A stretch of 64,000 bases of DNA, from contig NZ_JAMKMR010000012.1 of assembly GCF_023634645.1 (NCBI RefSeq), positions 62,001 through 126,000 of the forward strand, written 5' to 3'. Both the position numbers and the translations under genes were made by a program. Below the pieces are notes generated by a model. It did no database searches. It saw only the letters and a list, made by a program, of their open reading frames with translations, and was not told the DNA's origin. This DNA comes from Vibrio sinus (lineage in GTDB: Bacteria; Pseudomonadota; Gammaproteobacteria; Enterobacterales; Vibrionaceae). The number at the start of each line of letters is the position of its first letter. Position 1 is the stretch's first letter. Below, one piece after another: positions 9,776 to 20,300 of the stretch.

Positions 9776-10534
9776 ATGAGACTACAGAAAGTTATTCAGT
9801 GGCTGGCATTGCCCCTGCTCTTTTTCTCATCCAGCCTTCCCGCTCAGATTACCCTTTACTCGATGGAAAACTTCATACCTTACGCTTGGGTTGAATCTGG
9901 AAAGCTAACTGGTATTGACGTGGAAATTATTCACCAGCTTAGCCAAAAGGTCGGTATCCCTATCACAATAAAGCTGGTTCCTTGGAAGCGAGTTATTCAC
10001 CAGACCAAACACGGACATATAGATGGTGCTTTTTCCCTCTTTAGAAGTGAGGAAAGAGAGTCTTTCGCAAATTTTATACCCACCCCGATCCACGAGAGCA
10101 CGTTCAAAGTCTTTGTCCGTAAAGGTGAAGAGTTTGATTTTCAATCTATTGATGATCTACATGGCAAATTTATTGGTATTAACACCGCTTTCTACTTAGG
10201 TGACGCGTTTGCTCACGCAAGGAAAAACAAGCTAATACAAATTGAAGAATCTTCTACGAAGCAGAATATACAAAAGCTTCATGGTAATCGGATAGAGGTA
10301 TTTATCGGCAATCAACAAGAAGTCTATTACTGGTTATCAAAAATGGGTCTATCAGAGTCTATCATAGCGCTACCTAAACCAATGTTCCCACCAAGAGGGG
10401 CATACTTAGTCATTTCTAAAGCCGCTAAAACACCGAATCAAGAAGATCTAATTAGACGATTATCACAGGCACTGAAAGAAATGCAAGCAAGCGGTGAAAT
10501 CGATAAGGTGTATGTAAAATATGGGCAGCGCTAG
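9776..10534 (+). CDS. Periplasmic solute-binding protein, SBP_bac_3-like
   Basis: This protein of 252 residues starts at the ATG at 9776, which has a good ribosome binding site (TTTGGAGG, 9762-9769). A GTG at 9746 lies in frame but has none. It has a signal peptide (about 1-24, LPAQ) and the SBP_bac_3 lobe pattern: ENFIPYAWVESGKLTGIDVE, then VPWKRVI and a late ALKEMQASGEIDKVY. There is no transporter operon next to it. It belongs with the other orphan binding proteins at 5438 and 35964 of this window, which share the same overall layout but are clearly different in sequence. Confidence 0.8.
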   Translation: MRLQKVIQWLALPLLFFSSSLPAQITLYSMENFIPYAWVESGKLTGIDVEIIHQLSQKVGIPITIKLVPWKRVIHQTKHGHIDGAFSLFRSEERESFANFIPTPIHESTFKVFVRKGEEFDFQSIDDLHGKFIGINTAFYLGDAFAHARKNKLIQIEESSTKQNIQKLHGNRIEVFIGNQQEVYYWLSKMGLSESIIALPKPMFPPRGAYLVISKAAKTPNQEDLIRRLSQALKEMQASGEIDKVYVKYGQR

Positions 10535-10573
10535 TATGAAATTTCAGCTGGTGAGTGTCTACATCTCGCTGAT

Positions 10574-12004
10574 TTAGATATTGTCACCCGTGAAAAGCTG
10601 GGCAAGCAGAGCGATTTTAGGCGCAATATCTTCTAAAGCGGTATTACCATAGCCAATAATGGCGCCTTGCCAAGATCGATGACTGAAACCTAGGGATTCG
10701 TAGTAGGACAAAGGACGGATATTGATGCCTGCTTGTTTGGCTTGTTCAGTGAAGGTTTTTTCATTAATGCCAACTTGCCATTTTATCGTCACGTGTAGAC
10801 CAGCGGCTTGGCTGATTATCTCAACACTATCGGCAAAATGGAGACTAATTGCTTGGGTAATAGTTTGATGTTTGAGCTCGTATAGTTTGCGCATTTTGCG
10901 GATATGTCGCACCAAATGGCCTTCTACAATAAAGTCTGCAAGTGCTGATTGAACATGAGAGGGTGAGTCACCAGATATGGCATCTTTTATCATTAAACAT
11001 TGAGTAACTAAAGCATCAGGCACCACCATATAACCCAGCCGTAGGCTATTGAACATGACTTTACTAAATGAACCGATATAGATAACACAGTCATCTCTTC
11101 CCATTTGCCCCGCTAGTCCTTGCAAACTCGTATAAGGTCGATGAGCAAACTGAAATTCGCTATCGTAATCGTCTTCAATGATCCATCGATTAGATTGCTT
11201 GGCCCAATTAATAAGGGCTAGCCTTTGGTTGGTATCAAGTGTGGTCCCCAACGGGTATTGGTTACTTGGCGTGATATATAATGCTTTGGCGGCGCTTTGT
11301 GTGATGCTATCCAAATCCAAGCCGTTATAGGGGGTGACATTTGCCGCTATATATTGGATGCCCAGCAGCTCAATGATTTTACTCATTTGTGTGTAACCCG
11401 GCTGTTCCATCAAAATAGAATCTGACGGTTGAAGTGTCGCCATAAGCGCGATAGCCAGTGCTTGTTGTGCTCCCGATGTGATGATGATCCGCCCTGAGTG
11501 ACAATGCACACTTCGACTTGTGGCAAGATAGTCAGCGAGAGCCACCCGCAGTTCTAGACACCCTTGAAGATCTTGATTGCCCAAAATTGACAAGCGAGAA
11601 GAATGTCGTTGCAGCATGCGTTGCCATGTTTTTAGTGGAAATTGCGCTAAGTCTGGAATTCCCGATGAGAATGGGGCATTGATGTCTAGGTCTTTTGCTT
11701 TGTTCGGTGGAACAGAGTGGCTCGTACTGCCGCTAAAATAGTGATCGGGTAATTCAATGCAAACATAAAACCCAGAGCCTTTGCGACTCTCAATATAGCC
11801 TTCGGCGACCAGCTGTTCATAAGCACTGGTCACTGTATTGCGACTTAGTGAAAGCTCATCGGCGAGCTTTCTGGTTGAAGGCAGTTTGTCACCTTTAGGC
11901 CATAATTGATTGACGATTTTGTCTCTTATTACTTGGAATAATAACGTTTGTTTGGCTCCCTTTGTTGTGGGCAGTGCTAAGTCACCAATGTCGATTAGAG
12001 CCAT
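10574..12004 (-). CDS. MocR/PdxR-family regulator (GntR-type wHTH fused to aminotransferase fold)
   Basis: The 476-residue protein joins a GntR winged helix (about 15-80, LPSTRKLADELSLSRNTVTS) to a fold-type I aminotransferase domain (about 110-470). The PLP-binding lysine is K315 in IGSFSKVMFNS, and the EDDYDSEF motif (277-284) is the usual PLP-pocket aspartate region. Proteins of this type sense PLP or a related compound. It is divergent from a gene for a flavin-binding protein of the pyridoxamine-phosphate-oxidase fold, the usual neighbour and target of this subgroup. The two share a short control region of about 100 bases. Confidence 0.92.
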   Translation of the reverse strand: MALIDIGDLALPTTKGAKQTLLFQVIRDKIVNQLWPKGDKLPSTRKLADELSLSRNTVTSAYEQLVAEGYIESRKGSGFYVCIELPDHYFSGSTSHSVPPNKAKDLDINAPFSSGIPDLAQFPLKTWQRMLQRHSSRLSILGNQDLQGCLELRVALADYLATSRSVHCHSGRIIITSGAQQALAIALMATLQPSDSILMEQPGYTQMSKIIELLGIQYIAANVTPYNGLDLDSITQSAAKALYITPSNQYPLGTTLDTNQRLALINWAKQSNRWIIEDDYDSEFQFAHRPYTSLQGLAGQMGRDDCVIYIGSFSKVMFNSLRLGYMVVPDALVTQCLMIKDAISGDSPSHVQSALADFIVEGHLVRHIRKMRKLYELKHQTITQAISLHFADSVEIISQAAGLHVTIKWQVGINEKTFTEQAKQAGINIRPLSYYESLGFSHRSWQGAIIGYGNTALEDIAPKIALLAQLFTGDNI

Positions 12005-12005
12005 A

Positions 12006-12053
12006 ACTGGACCTGTATATTTATTAAAAGTGGCTCTAAAAATAGTACCAGTT
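12006..12053. promoter_or_regulatory. Candidate MocR operator (imperfect inverted repeat)
   Basis: ACTGGACC near 12006 and GTACCAGT near 12046 form an imperfect inverted repeat that spans the whole divergent control region between the MocR gene and the flavin-binding protein gene. MocR-type regulators commonly bind paired sites in such a region. Inferred. Confidence 0.35.
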
Positions 12054-12103
12054 GATTGCTAAATTTCAATTATTCGTCAAATGTGCCAAACACTGGAGTG
12101 GAA

Positions 12104-12769
12104 ATGATTTCGCAAAGTAAAAGAACACAGATTAAGAAAGCCCCACACAAAGCCGTTTTAGACCAGAAAATGCTCTATAAGATTATTGATGAATGTCTGA
12201 TCGCTCACATTGCCATCATAGAGGAATCGGGGCCAGCCGTTATTCCCATGCTTGCATGGAGGGTCGATAACCATGTGTACATCCACGGAGCAAATAATAG
12301 TCGCTTGATGCGTAGTCTAAAAAAGGGAGAGTCAACTTGCCTGACGTTCACACTGTTTGATGGATGGATTCTGGCTCGTTCGGCATTTCATCATAGTGCA
12401 CATTATCGCTCCGCAGTAGTGTTTGGCTCATTTGAAAACATTATGGACGTGAACGAAAAAGATCGTTTGCTCAACCACTTTGTCGAACAAATTGCCCCCG
12501 GCCGAACCAATGAAGTCAGATTGAGCAATGACAAAGAGCTTGCTGCAACGATGGTACTTCGGCTTTCTCTTGAAGAAGCATCAGTTAAGGTCAGTAATGG
12601 AGAAGTTAACGATGACAAAGCGGATCTAGAGCTTCCTGTCTGGGCTGGATACCTTCCCTATAAGACTCAGGTTGGTCCACTGGTTCCTGTTCAGGGTTTA
12701 TCAGAGCAGATTACTAGTCCAGATTACAGCGGAGCATATGGAAGTCGGTGGTGTGAACAAGCCGAGTGA
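12104..12769 (+). CDS. Pyridoxamine 5'-phosphate oxidase-fold, flavin-binding family protein
   Basis: The 221-residue protein has the split-barrel flavin-binding pattern: an early ECLIAHIAIIEESGPAVIPM strand pair, VYIHGANNSRLMRSL, and a C-terminal LPVWAGYLPYKTQ segment seen in the Nim/PNPOx-like subgroup. I chose the ATG at 12104, preceded by TGGAGTGG; a TTG at 12056 is in frame but lacks a ribosome binding site and lies in the operator region. Its divergence from a MocR regulator suggests a link to vitamin B6 or to detoxification, but no reaction can be stated. It is not a true PdxH by length or motif. Confidence 0.85.
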   Translation: MISQSKRTQIKKAPHKAVLDQKMLYKIIDECLIAHIAIIEESGPAVIPMLAWRVDNHVYIHGANNSRLMRSLKKGESTCLTFTLFDGWILARSAFHHSAHYRSAVVFGSFENIMDVNEKDRLLNHFVEQIAPGRTNEVRLSNDKELAATMVLRLSLEEASVKVSNGEVNDDKADLELPVWAGYLPYKTQVGPLVPVQGLSEQITSPDYSGAYGSRWCEQAE

Positions 12770-12812
12770 GATCATTTCAAAAATAAAGATCGTGCAATAG
12801 CCACTTAAAGCG

Positions 12813-12846
12813 CTTACAATTACTTAAATAAATAAGTAATTGTAAG
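12813..12846. promoter_or_regulatory. Perfect 14-bp inverted repeat just before the DeoR gene
   Basis: CTTACAATTACTTA (12813-12826) and its exact complement (12833-12846) flank six bases. The right arm ends four bases before the DeoR start codon, where a ribosome binding site would lie, and none is visible. It is probably an autoregulatory operator; as RNA it would hide the start site in a hairpin. Confidence 0.6.
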
Positions 12847-12850
12847 TGTT

Positions 12851-13609
12851 ATGACGCAAGAAGAACGATTGATATCGATGCAAACATGGTTAAAGAAAGC
12901 CAAGAAAATTACTTTAACGGATATTTGCCAACGATTTGAAATTTCAAGAGACTCTGCTCGGCGAGATCTGGTCAAACTGACTCAGTTACCAGGTATAGAG
13001 CGTATTAGGGGAGGGGCGATTTGCGTGTCTGTCACGGGAGGGGCTGTTGCCTATAGCGATAAGCCCATCAGCCAAGCAAAGCAAGAGATAGCTCAAGCTG
13101 CCGCAAGCCTAGTGTCACCTGACGATTATCTTATCATCGATACCGGTACGACGCTCACCGCGATGGCTTCTTACCTCAGCGAACCTGCAACGGTCATCAC
13201 TAATTCCGTCGATATCTTATCTCAACTTTCTCAAGTGAAAATGACAGCCATACACCTCATTGGTGGACGATTTAACGACTTCCATCGGGCGATGTTAGGC
13301 TCGACTGCGATTGCTCAGCTTTCTCAGTACCACGTGAACAAGGCATTCATTGGTGTATGCGCCATTTCAAGTCACGGTGTTTCAACGACCAGCGAAGAAG
13401 AGGCCGCCGTGAAGAAAGCCATGATATCGCAAGCGCAAAAGGTCATTCTTGTATGTGAAAGCAGTAAGTTTGGCCAGCAGCATGTGTTTAAAGTTTGTGA
13501 CCTCGAAAAAATAGACGTCATCGTTACCAATCAAGCCCCATCGGCTTCACTTTGCGACTTAATACGCACCCATGATATTCAATTGATAGTAACATCCAGC
13601 GAGAACTAA
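12851..13609 (+). CDS. DeoR-family transcriptional regulator
   Basis: The 252-residue protein has a DeoR helix-turn-helix (about 18-50, LTDICQRFEISRDSARRDL) and the DeoR sensor domain with DTGTT (97-101), TNSVDIL and IGGRFNDFHRAMLG, where a phosphorylated sugar normally binds. It opens a compact operon with a Gfo/Idh/MocA oxidoreductase gene (gap of two bases) and a UPF0303 gene. A perfect inverted repeat just upstream suggests self-regulation. The inducer is probably a sugar or polyol phosphate. Confidence 0.92.
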   Translation: MTQEERLISMQTWLKKAKKITLTDICQRFEISRDSARRDLVKLTQLPGIERIRGGAICVSVTGGAVAYSDKPISQAKQEIAQAAASLVSPDDYLIIDTGTTLTAMASYLSEPATVITNSVDILSQLSQVKMTAIHLIGGRFNDFHRAMLGSTAIAQLSQYHVNKAFIGVCAISSHGVSTTSEEEAAVKKAMISQAQKVILVCESSKFGQQHVFKVCDLEKIDVIVTNQAPSASLCDLIRTHDIQLIVTSSEN

Positions 13610-13611
13610 AA

Positions 13612-14652
13612 ATGACTTCAGCGCCAATTAAAACCGCCGTTATTGGCTTTGGATTTTCAGCCAAAACATTTCACATTCCTTTCATCACCTCATTGCCTGA
13701 CTTTGAGCTTTCAGCAATCAGCACCAGTAAAACGGACGACGTTAGACAGCAGTGGCCACAAACGCAGCCCTTCGCGAGTGCCGAAGAGCTATTGGAGCAA
13801 TCTGATGCAGATTTGGTCATTATTACCGCGCCGAATGATGTGCATTTTACATTAGCCAAAAAAGCGTTAGAAAACGATAAACACGTGATTTTGGAAAAAC
13901 CGTTCGTCACGAACTCTTCTGAGGGAAAGGCGCTTATCGAGTTAGCCGAGAAGAAACAGCGCGTGCTCAGTGTCTATCATAATCGCCGTTGGGATGGCGA
14001 TTTTCTTACCGTTAAAAAACTGATCGAAGAGAATCAAATTGGTGAGGTGAAGTGTTTTGAATCGCATTTTGATCGCTTCCGTCCCCAAGTTCGCCAGCGC
14101 TGGCGCGAACAAGCGTCGGTAGGTGGTGGTATCTTGTTTGACTTGGGCTCTCATCTGATAGATCAAGCCGTTTACTTGTTTGGTGTGCCCAACGCACTAA
14201 CGGCCCAGTGTGAAATCATGCGAGAGGGTTCAACCAATATTGACTATTTTCATCTGGTATTCCATTACCCAGAACATTTGGCAATCCTGCATGGGGACTT
14301 ATATAGCGCCGGGCCAAACAAACGCTTTAGTGTAAAAGGGTCAAAAGGCAGTTATGAAAAATATGGTTTGGATCCTCAAGAAGAGCGATTAATCGCCGGA
14401 GTGCTTCCAATCACTGACGACTGGTCAGAAGAAACGGACAGTCAGTATGGGACTTTTTATAACATGGAAGATTCAGAACGGGTAAAAACGCAGCTTGGGT
14501 GTTACCAGCACTATTTTTCCGAGATGGCGAAAGCAATTCGAGGCGAGCAGCAGCCCCCAGTGGCGGCAAGCGACGCATTAAAAACGATAGAATTGATCGA
14601 GTTGGCAATGGAAAGTAGTCGATTGGGTAAAACGCTAGCTGTGGCTAAATAA
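13612..14652 (+). CDS. Gfo/Idh/MocA-family NAD(P)-dependent oxidoreductase (YdgJ-like)
   Basis: The 346-residue enzyme has an N-terminal Rossmann fold (IGFGFSAKTFHIP, 11-23), the family motif EKPF (95-98) and a C-terminal alpha/beta domain with GGILFDLGSHLIDQ. Proteins of this group oxidise a sugar, inositol or related polyol. It is the second gene of the DeoR operon and is followed, ten bases on, by the UPF0303 gene. The substrate cannot be told from the sequence. Confidence 0.92.
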   Translation: MTSAPIKTAVIGFGFSAKTFHIPFITSLPDFELSAISTSKTDDVRQQWPQTQPFASAEELLEQSDADLVIITAPNDVHFTLAKKALENDKHVILEKPFVTNSSEGKALIELAEKKQRVLSVYHNRRWDGDFLTVKKLIEENQIGEVKCFESHFDRFRPQVRQRWREQASVGGGILFDLGSHLIDQAVYLFGVPNALTAQCEIMREGSTNIDYFHLVFHYPEHLAILHGDLYSAGPNKRFSVKGSKGSYEKYGLDPQEERLIAGVLPITDDWSEETDSQYGTFYNMEDSERVKTQLGCYQHYFSEMAKAIRGEQQPPVAASDALKTIELIELAMESSRLGKTLAVAK

Positions 14653-14662
14653 GGATCATCAA

Positions 14663-15139
14663 ATGAATACCATCAATTTAACCGAGCTGCTAGATCAAGA
14701 AAAACAATTGTTGTTTGCTGAATTTGATAACAACATAGCATGGCAAATAGGTTGTGCACTGAAGCAAGCCGCCGAGAAGTGCTCTGCCAAGGTTGCAATA
14801 GAAGTGTACGCTTTTGAACAAGTCCTATTTAGCTACGCCATGCAAGGTACATCTATGGATAATCAAGAGTGGATCCGTCGCAAGCGTCAGTCGGTGATGC
14901 GGTTTGGCCACAGCACTTTCTTCTCTGGCCAATATAATGCCTCGAAAAAGCGTGACTTTGAATCTCAGCCACATATTGATGCAAAGGAATATTGCACCCA
15001 TGGTGGTGCCTTTCCCATTCGCCTTAAGTCAGGTGGATTAATTGGTGTTGTGACTGTCTCTGGGTTACCGCAAGAAGAGGACCATAATTTGGTGGTGAAT
15101 GTGCTTCGAGGGATTATTTATGAGAACGAAGACACTTAA
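14663..15139 (+). CDS. UPF0303 / heme-degrading-domain family protein
   Basis: The 158-residue protein matches the DUF336-like UPF0303 family (YBR137W type): RFGHSTFFSGQY, DFESQPHIDAKEYCTHGGAFPI and GGLIGVVTVSGLPQEEDH. Databases often label it heme-degrading, but for this subgroup the reaction is not established. Its place as the last gene of a DeoR-oxidoreductase operon points to sugar metabolism rather than heme. A strong terminator follows. Confidence 0.88.
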   Translation: MNTINLTELLDQEKQLLFAEFDNNIAWQIGCALKQAAEKCSAKVAIEVYAFEQVLFSYAMQGTSMDNQEWIRRKRQSVMRFGHSTFFSGQYNASKKRDFESQPHIDAKEYCTHGGAFPIRLKSGGLIGVVTVSGLPQEEDHNLVVNVLRGIIYENEDT

Positions 15140-15162
15140 CATTTGGCAGTGATAATCATTGT

Positions 15163-15199
15163 AAACCTAGCTCTATTCCTAAATTGAGCTAGGTTTCTT
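15163..15199 (+). terminator. Rho-independent terminator of the DeoR operon
   Basis: AAACCTAGCTC and GAGCTAGGTTT form an 11-bp stem with a 12-base loop, followed by TTTCTTTG. It closes the DeoR operon. Confidence 0.8.
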
Positions 15200-15431
15200 T
15201 GTATAATTATAATGAATTTATTCATGGTAAACTTATATTGATATTAAATATTGATAACCTTAAAGTAACTCATGTGATTTGGTAATAAAGATATAGTGTT
15301 AAGTAATATTTTTGTTGTTTTAATGGCTTACAGCACAAATTAGGTGACAGCATCAAGAGCTAGTTGTTATTAATGGTATATTCTGCTCGAATAGCCCCGA
15401 TTTTCTATACTGGTTGTCTAAGAGATACCTA

Positions 15432-16676
15432 ATGTCTATTTTCGCTCGAGTAGCACTACTAGCGGTCGTTTTTGTTGATTTAATAGGGCAGGGATTAGTC
15501 TTTCCTATTGTCAATGAGTTGATCATGTCGACACATCTTTCCTTTCTACCCTTGTCTACTTCCCAAGCAGAACGCCACTTATATTACGGCCTTTGTATCG
15601 GTATCTTTTTTATCGCTTGGTTTTTTGGCGCTATCTACATTGCTAAATTGTCAGACAGTATCGGTCGAAAAAAAGGCATTGTGATTTGTTTGTTTGGCGC
15701 TTTGATTGGGTATTTGCTTACGATCTTATCGCTGTTCGTAAATAGCTTATGGCTGCTTATTCTGGGCCGAGCAATCAGCGGCTTTACCGCAGGGAATCAA
15801 CCGATCGCTCAAGCGGCCATGATAGACGCTAGTAATAGTGAGCAAGAAAAAGCGCGTAATATGGGACTGATCGTCGCAGGTATTAGCGCAGGATTAGTCG
15901 GTGGTCCAATAATCGGCGGAGTATTTTCTGACTCTAGCTTATTAGGACACTACGCGAGCCTCAAATTACCCTTTTACGTCGCGACTTTGCTAATTGTGGT
16001 GACCATTTTCCTCGTTCAACGCTACTACACTGATACCAAGCCACCCATAAAAGGCATTCGAATCAAGCTGTCAGAAGTGTTCACTCAACTGTTACACATT
16101 CGCCAGAAACCCGTCGTTGGTCGACTATTTTGGGCTTACTTTGCGTTTATGATAGCCAATAATGCGTTTTTCATCTTTATGACTAACTACATGACAAGTC
16201 GCTTCCATATTGGCTTGTTTGGCACCAACATGGAAATGATTGTGCTCGGCGTAGCAATGGCAAGCGCAAGTCTATTCCTAGTTGCTCCCATCTTGAAACG
16301 TTTTGATAAAATATCGATAGTTTCAACGGTCACACTGATTATGGCCCTCAGTACGTTAGGATTTGTGTTGAGCACTCACTTCCTGTACTGCTACGTGTTT
16401 ATTGCCATCTTCTATTTAAGCTTTGGTGTGGCGTATCCTGCAATACTTAGCCTTTTCTCCGGTAGCGTCTCAGACGATGAGCAAGGTTGGGTAATGGGGG
16501 TAACGACGGCAGGCTTCACGCTGGCGGCTGGCTTGTCGTCCTTTGTCGGTGGCGGTCTAATGGCAATAAGCTTGACGATATCTTTCTACGTCACAGCAGG
16601 CTTTGCATTTCTAGCGCTATTGTTGGTTGTTTTCACTTGGCGTATTCAGCCGATTAAGCAGATTGCGAAAGCGTAA
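15432..16676 (+). CDS. MFS transporter, TetA/DHA1-like
   Basis: The 414-residue protein has about twelve membrane helices and the MFS loop motif AKLSDSIGRKKG after helix 2. The helix-5 region reads GLIVAGISAGLVGGPIIGG, as in drug/H+ antiporters with twelve helices. I chose the ATG at 15432; a TTG at 15414 is in frame but unlikely. It is the gene just upstream of the NRPS on the same strand, with a 684-base spacer, so it may export the NRPS product. This role is inferred from position only. Confidence 0.88.
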   Translation: MSIFARVALLAVVFVDLIGQGLVFPIVNELIMSTHLSFLPLSTSQAERHLYYGLCIGIFFIAWFFGAIYIAKLSDSIGRKKGIVICLFGALIGYLLTILSLFVNSLWLLILGRAISGFTAGNQPIAQAAMIDASNSEQEKARNMGLIVAGISAGLVGGPIIGGVFSDSSLLGHYASLKLPFYVATLLIVVTIFLVQRYYTDTKPPIKGIRIKLSEVFTQLLHIRQKPVVGRLFWAYFAFMIANNAFFIFMTNYMTSRFHIGLFGTNMEMIVLGVAMASASLFLVAPILKRFDKISIVSTVTLIMALSTLGFVLSTHFLYCYVFIAIFYLSFGVAYPAILSLFSGSVSDDEQGWVMGVTTAGFTLAAGLSSFVGGGLMAISLTISFYVTAGFAFLALLLVVFTWRIQPIKQIAKA

Positions 16677-17360
16677 ACTACAGATCTATAGCTAGATATT
16701 GCTCCAATCTGAACAATCATACTCAGCATGGCTTGAGCGAATTGAGCACGTCATAGCTGAGAATAGTGGCGTTTATAAATCTGCCAAGTTCTGTCCGTTT
16801 CTACGTTCTTTCCCTATTTATTAAATCTATATCTTGAACTTTATCAAAAATAAAATCCAATTTTATGGTTTGTTATTTCAATTGTTATTATGTTGTTTAT
16901 CGTATGTAATGTTTATAGTTATTGTTTAAGCCTTTATTCTCTTAGTTAGATATTACTATCCATTAGCTTTATTTAATATTCTATTTATGGTTTGAGAGAC
17001 AGATTTTCATTCGGATATAAAGATTTTGTTAAGTTTGTTGATAATGTAGCCAGTTATTGACAGTTAACTAACTTTGTCGATTTTCAATTATCCATAGTAG
17101 GTTAAAGTCAGTGTTTTCTAATATTTGAAATTAGAAAATCTAATCAATATTTGTATTGATTTATTTTTCTTTCCTCGTAGAATTCGCGACATATTTACAG
17201 ATAGTTACAATTCAATTGCCTTTAATTGTGATTAAAATCACAATTGTTGTCATTTAGTCTGATTTTTTATGAATTGTGACCTGTGTTTTGTTTTTCCACA
17301 TTTTAGTTCGTTATTAGAAAAATTGATCAATGTGGCTAGTACTATTTATTGAGGCTTCTT
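16677..17360. other. Long AT-rich leader/promoter region of the NRPS
   Basis: About 680 bases with no credible gene, far more AT-rich than its flanks. It should hold the promoter of the NRPS. A CRP-type palindrome (17224-17245) is the only clear site. The length is large for a promoter and resembles regions bound by H-NS, which would fit silencing of an accessory locus. Confidence 0.5.
17224..17245. promoter_or_regulatory. Perfect CRP-consensus palindrome upstream of the NRPS
   Basis: Half-sites AATTGTGA and TCACAATT are perfect complements separated by TTAAAA, so the core is an exact TGTGA-N6-TCACA. It lies about 120 bases before the NRPS start codon, a usual distance for CRP activation. 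It predicts that the NRPS responds to cAMP, that is to carbon limitation. Confidence 0.7.
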
Positions 17361-20300
17361 GTGTCTAACTTCTCTCAGTTATCATCTGACCTAATGCAAC
17401 ATTTGGTCGAATTCAATAGAACAAAATGCTCAGTGGAAGAGTTAAGCTTAGTAGAGCTTTTTCAAAGGAATGTACAATTAAACCCATCAGCTATTGCGGT
17501 TGAATATAAGAATATCTCACTGACTTATAAACAGCTTGATACAATCTCAAATCAAATAGCACGTCATTTAGTCGAGCAATTTGATGGTATTGATCTCCGT
17601 GGGAAAAATATTGCTTTTTGTCTAGAGCGCGATGAAAAGATGATTGCTCTGATTATTGCTATTCTAAAAGTCGGAGCGGCATATATTCCTTTTGAACCAA
17701 CTCATCCAGACGAGCGCCTTAATTACGTATTAGAAGATTGCTCAGCCTGTTTGTTGGTGACTGATGAAGCTTCTGCTGGACGTCAGTCCATATGTCGGGA
17801 GGTAGTCTTAGAGAATGCAATTGGCGGAGATGACTCAGCAGCATTCAATATTGTTAAAACATCTCCAGAAGACTTGGCGTATATCATGTATACATCAGGT
17901 TCCACTGGGCAACCTAAAGGTGTTCTAGTCACACAGAAAGGGATCACACGCTTAGTTCTCGATAGCAGGGAAATTAACGTATCTCCAGAAGCGGTGTTTG
18001 CACAAGCTGGTAATATTGCCTTTGATGCATCCACACTCGAAATCTGGGCACCCCTTCTTCACGGGGCGAGGATTGCTGTTATTCCTTATGAAGTCGTGAT
18101 TGATAGCATTGCATTGCAACATGAGCTCAAGGACAAGAGGGTTACAGATGCTTGGTTTACGGTAGCGCTGTTCAATCAGCTGGCAACTGATAACCCAAAT
18201 GCTTTCGGTGGTCTTAATAACCTGATGGTCGGCGGTGACGCACTAAACCCAAAAACAATTGCGGCGGTATTAAACTCAGAGACACCTCCAAAGCAAGTTT
18301 GGAATGGCTATGGTCCAACAGAAAATACCACGTTTACTACCATGCACCGAATTCAAGCTGAAGATTGCGACAGAATCTCAATTCCAATTGGAAAACCTAT
18401 CTCAAACACTACTTGCTACGTTTTGGATGAAAATTTATGTCCTGTTGAGCATGGTCATTCAGGTGAGCTTTACACTAGTGGACTTGGCTTGGCAAAGGGC
18501 TATCTTAATAAAGAAGACAAAACAAGAGAAACCTTTGTTCGAAACCCGTTTTATGACAACGAAACAGTACGAAGTGAAACGCCTGCAACGGAAATAATGT
18601 ACAAAACAGGCGATAGAGTTCGCTGGTTGGATGATGGAAGTATAGAGTTTATTGGTCGTGTAGACAATCAGGTGAAGATACGCGGCTTTAGATTGGAGCT
18701 CGGTGAGGTTGAAGCGCGACTGACGGATCTAGAAGGTGTAGAACAAGCCGTCGTTATAGCACAAGAGCACAATGGTCAAAAGCAGTTGGTTGCGTATTGT
18801 GTTAGCGATTTATCATCTACTGACATACAGCGTCAATTTAGAGAGAAAGTCCCAACGTACATGGTGCCCTCTCAATTAATGTGTTTAGACACGCTCCCTT
18901 TGACCGCGAATGGTAAAGTAGATAAGCGGGCGTTACCTGCTGCCGATTTTGCGTTAGTAGGGAACGACGAGATAGTACCGCTAGAAACCAGCATGGAAAA
19001 AAACTTAGCGTCTATTTGGTCAGAAATCCTTAGCATAGAGCCTCCGATTAGCCGTAATGGGAACTTTTTTGAGCTTGGCGGCCATTCACTGCAGGTAGTG
19101 AAAGTAAAGCAACAACTACTAAGCAAAATGGGTGTTGAAGTTAGAATTGCTGATTTCTTTAAGTTTCCTATTTTATCTGAATTAGCGTCTTATATTGAAA
19201 CACTGAAATGTGGCTCAATAGGAATCGCGAACAATGCGATACAGAGACGAGATCCAGAGCATCAATTAATACCGCTATCATTTGAACAACAGCGTTTATG
19301 GGTGATCGAAAAAACACAAGGTCCATCAGCGCTATACCATATCCCTTCAGCGTTTAAACTAGACGGGAACCTCTCACCATCAGCCCTTGAAGCGGCGTTT
19401 GAAAAACTGATTTCTCGTCACGAAAGTTTACATGTGCGAATTGTGGAATCAAACGGTCAAGGCTTCCAACAAGTTGGCTCTTGCGACTTTTCCCTACCAG
19501 TCGTCTCAGTAGAATCAGAGAATGCTTTAAACAAAGCGCTTGAAGATGATGCGGAACGCCCGTTTGATTTAGCAAACGAACCATTACTGCGTGTCAGGCT
19601 TTATAGGTATGACGGTGCTTACTATTTGCTGGTTAATATTCACCATATCATTACCGATGGCTGGTCTATGGGGAATTTCTATTCTGATCTAAAAGCTTTC
19701 TATCTTCAGGAAATTGGTGAATCGAATGCAGCGTTGGATGACCTTCATATCCAATATACAGATTACTGTGCTTGGCAAAAAGAGCAGAACTTTAGCTCAT
19801 CTCTAGAATTCTGGAAGAGCAGTCTAGATGGCGTGAAGCCATTAGAACTCCCAACGAGCAGCAGTTCAGAGGTGAGTAACGAGACTATAGTGAGCAGTGT
19901 CACTCTTGGAGATACATTTTCCAAAGGGCTGGAGCAGTTGGCAATCCGCAACCAAACAGGTCTATTTAACATCCTGTATTCTGGCCTTTCCATAGTGCTG
20001 TCGAGATATTGTTCACAGCAAGATGTGCCTATTGCCAGTATCTGGGCGAATCGTCCAGTTAAGGAATTGGAAAAACAAATAGGCTTCTTTGCCAACACAA
20101 TCATCTTGCGCACACAGGTTAATGAACAACAGCAGGTTGAAGATTTTATTCGCAATAACAATCAGATGCTGATGGAGTCATTTGAGCATGGTTCGGCGCC
20201 TTTAGACAAAGTGTTGTCTATGTTAGACATCCCACGTAATGGTGACCAGCACCCACTATGTTCGGTGGCCTTCGTACTACAGAATACAGATGGTGGTGAT

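Noticed and set aside
17361..17460. A condensation domain before the first adenylation domain
   Set aside because: Only the short linker that normally precedes an A domain is present; no HHxxxDG motif lies before it.
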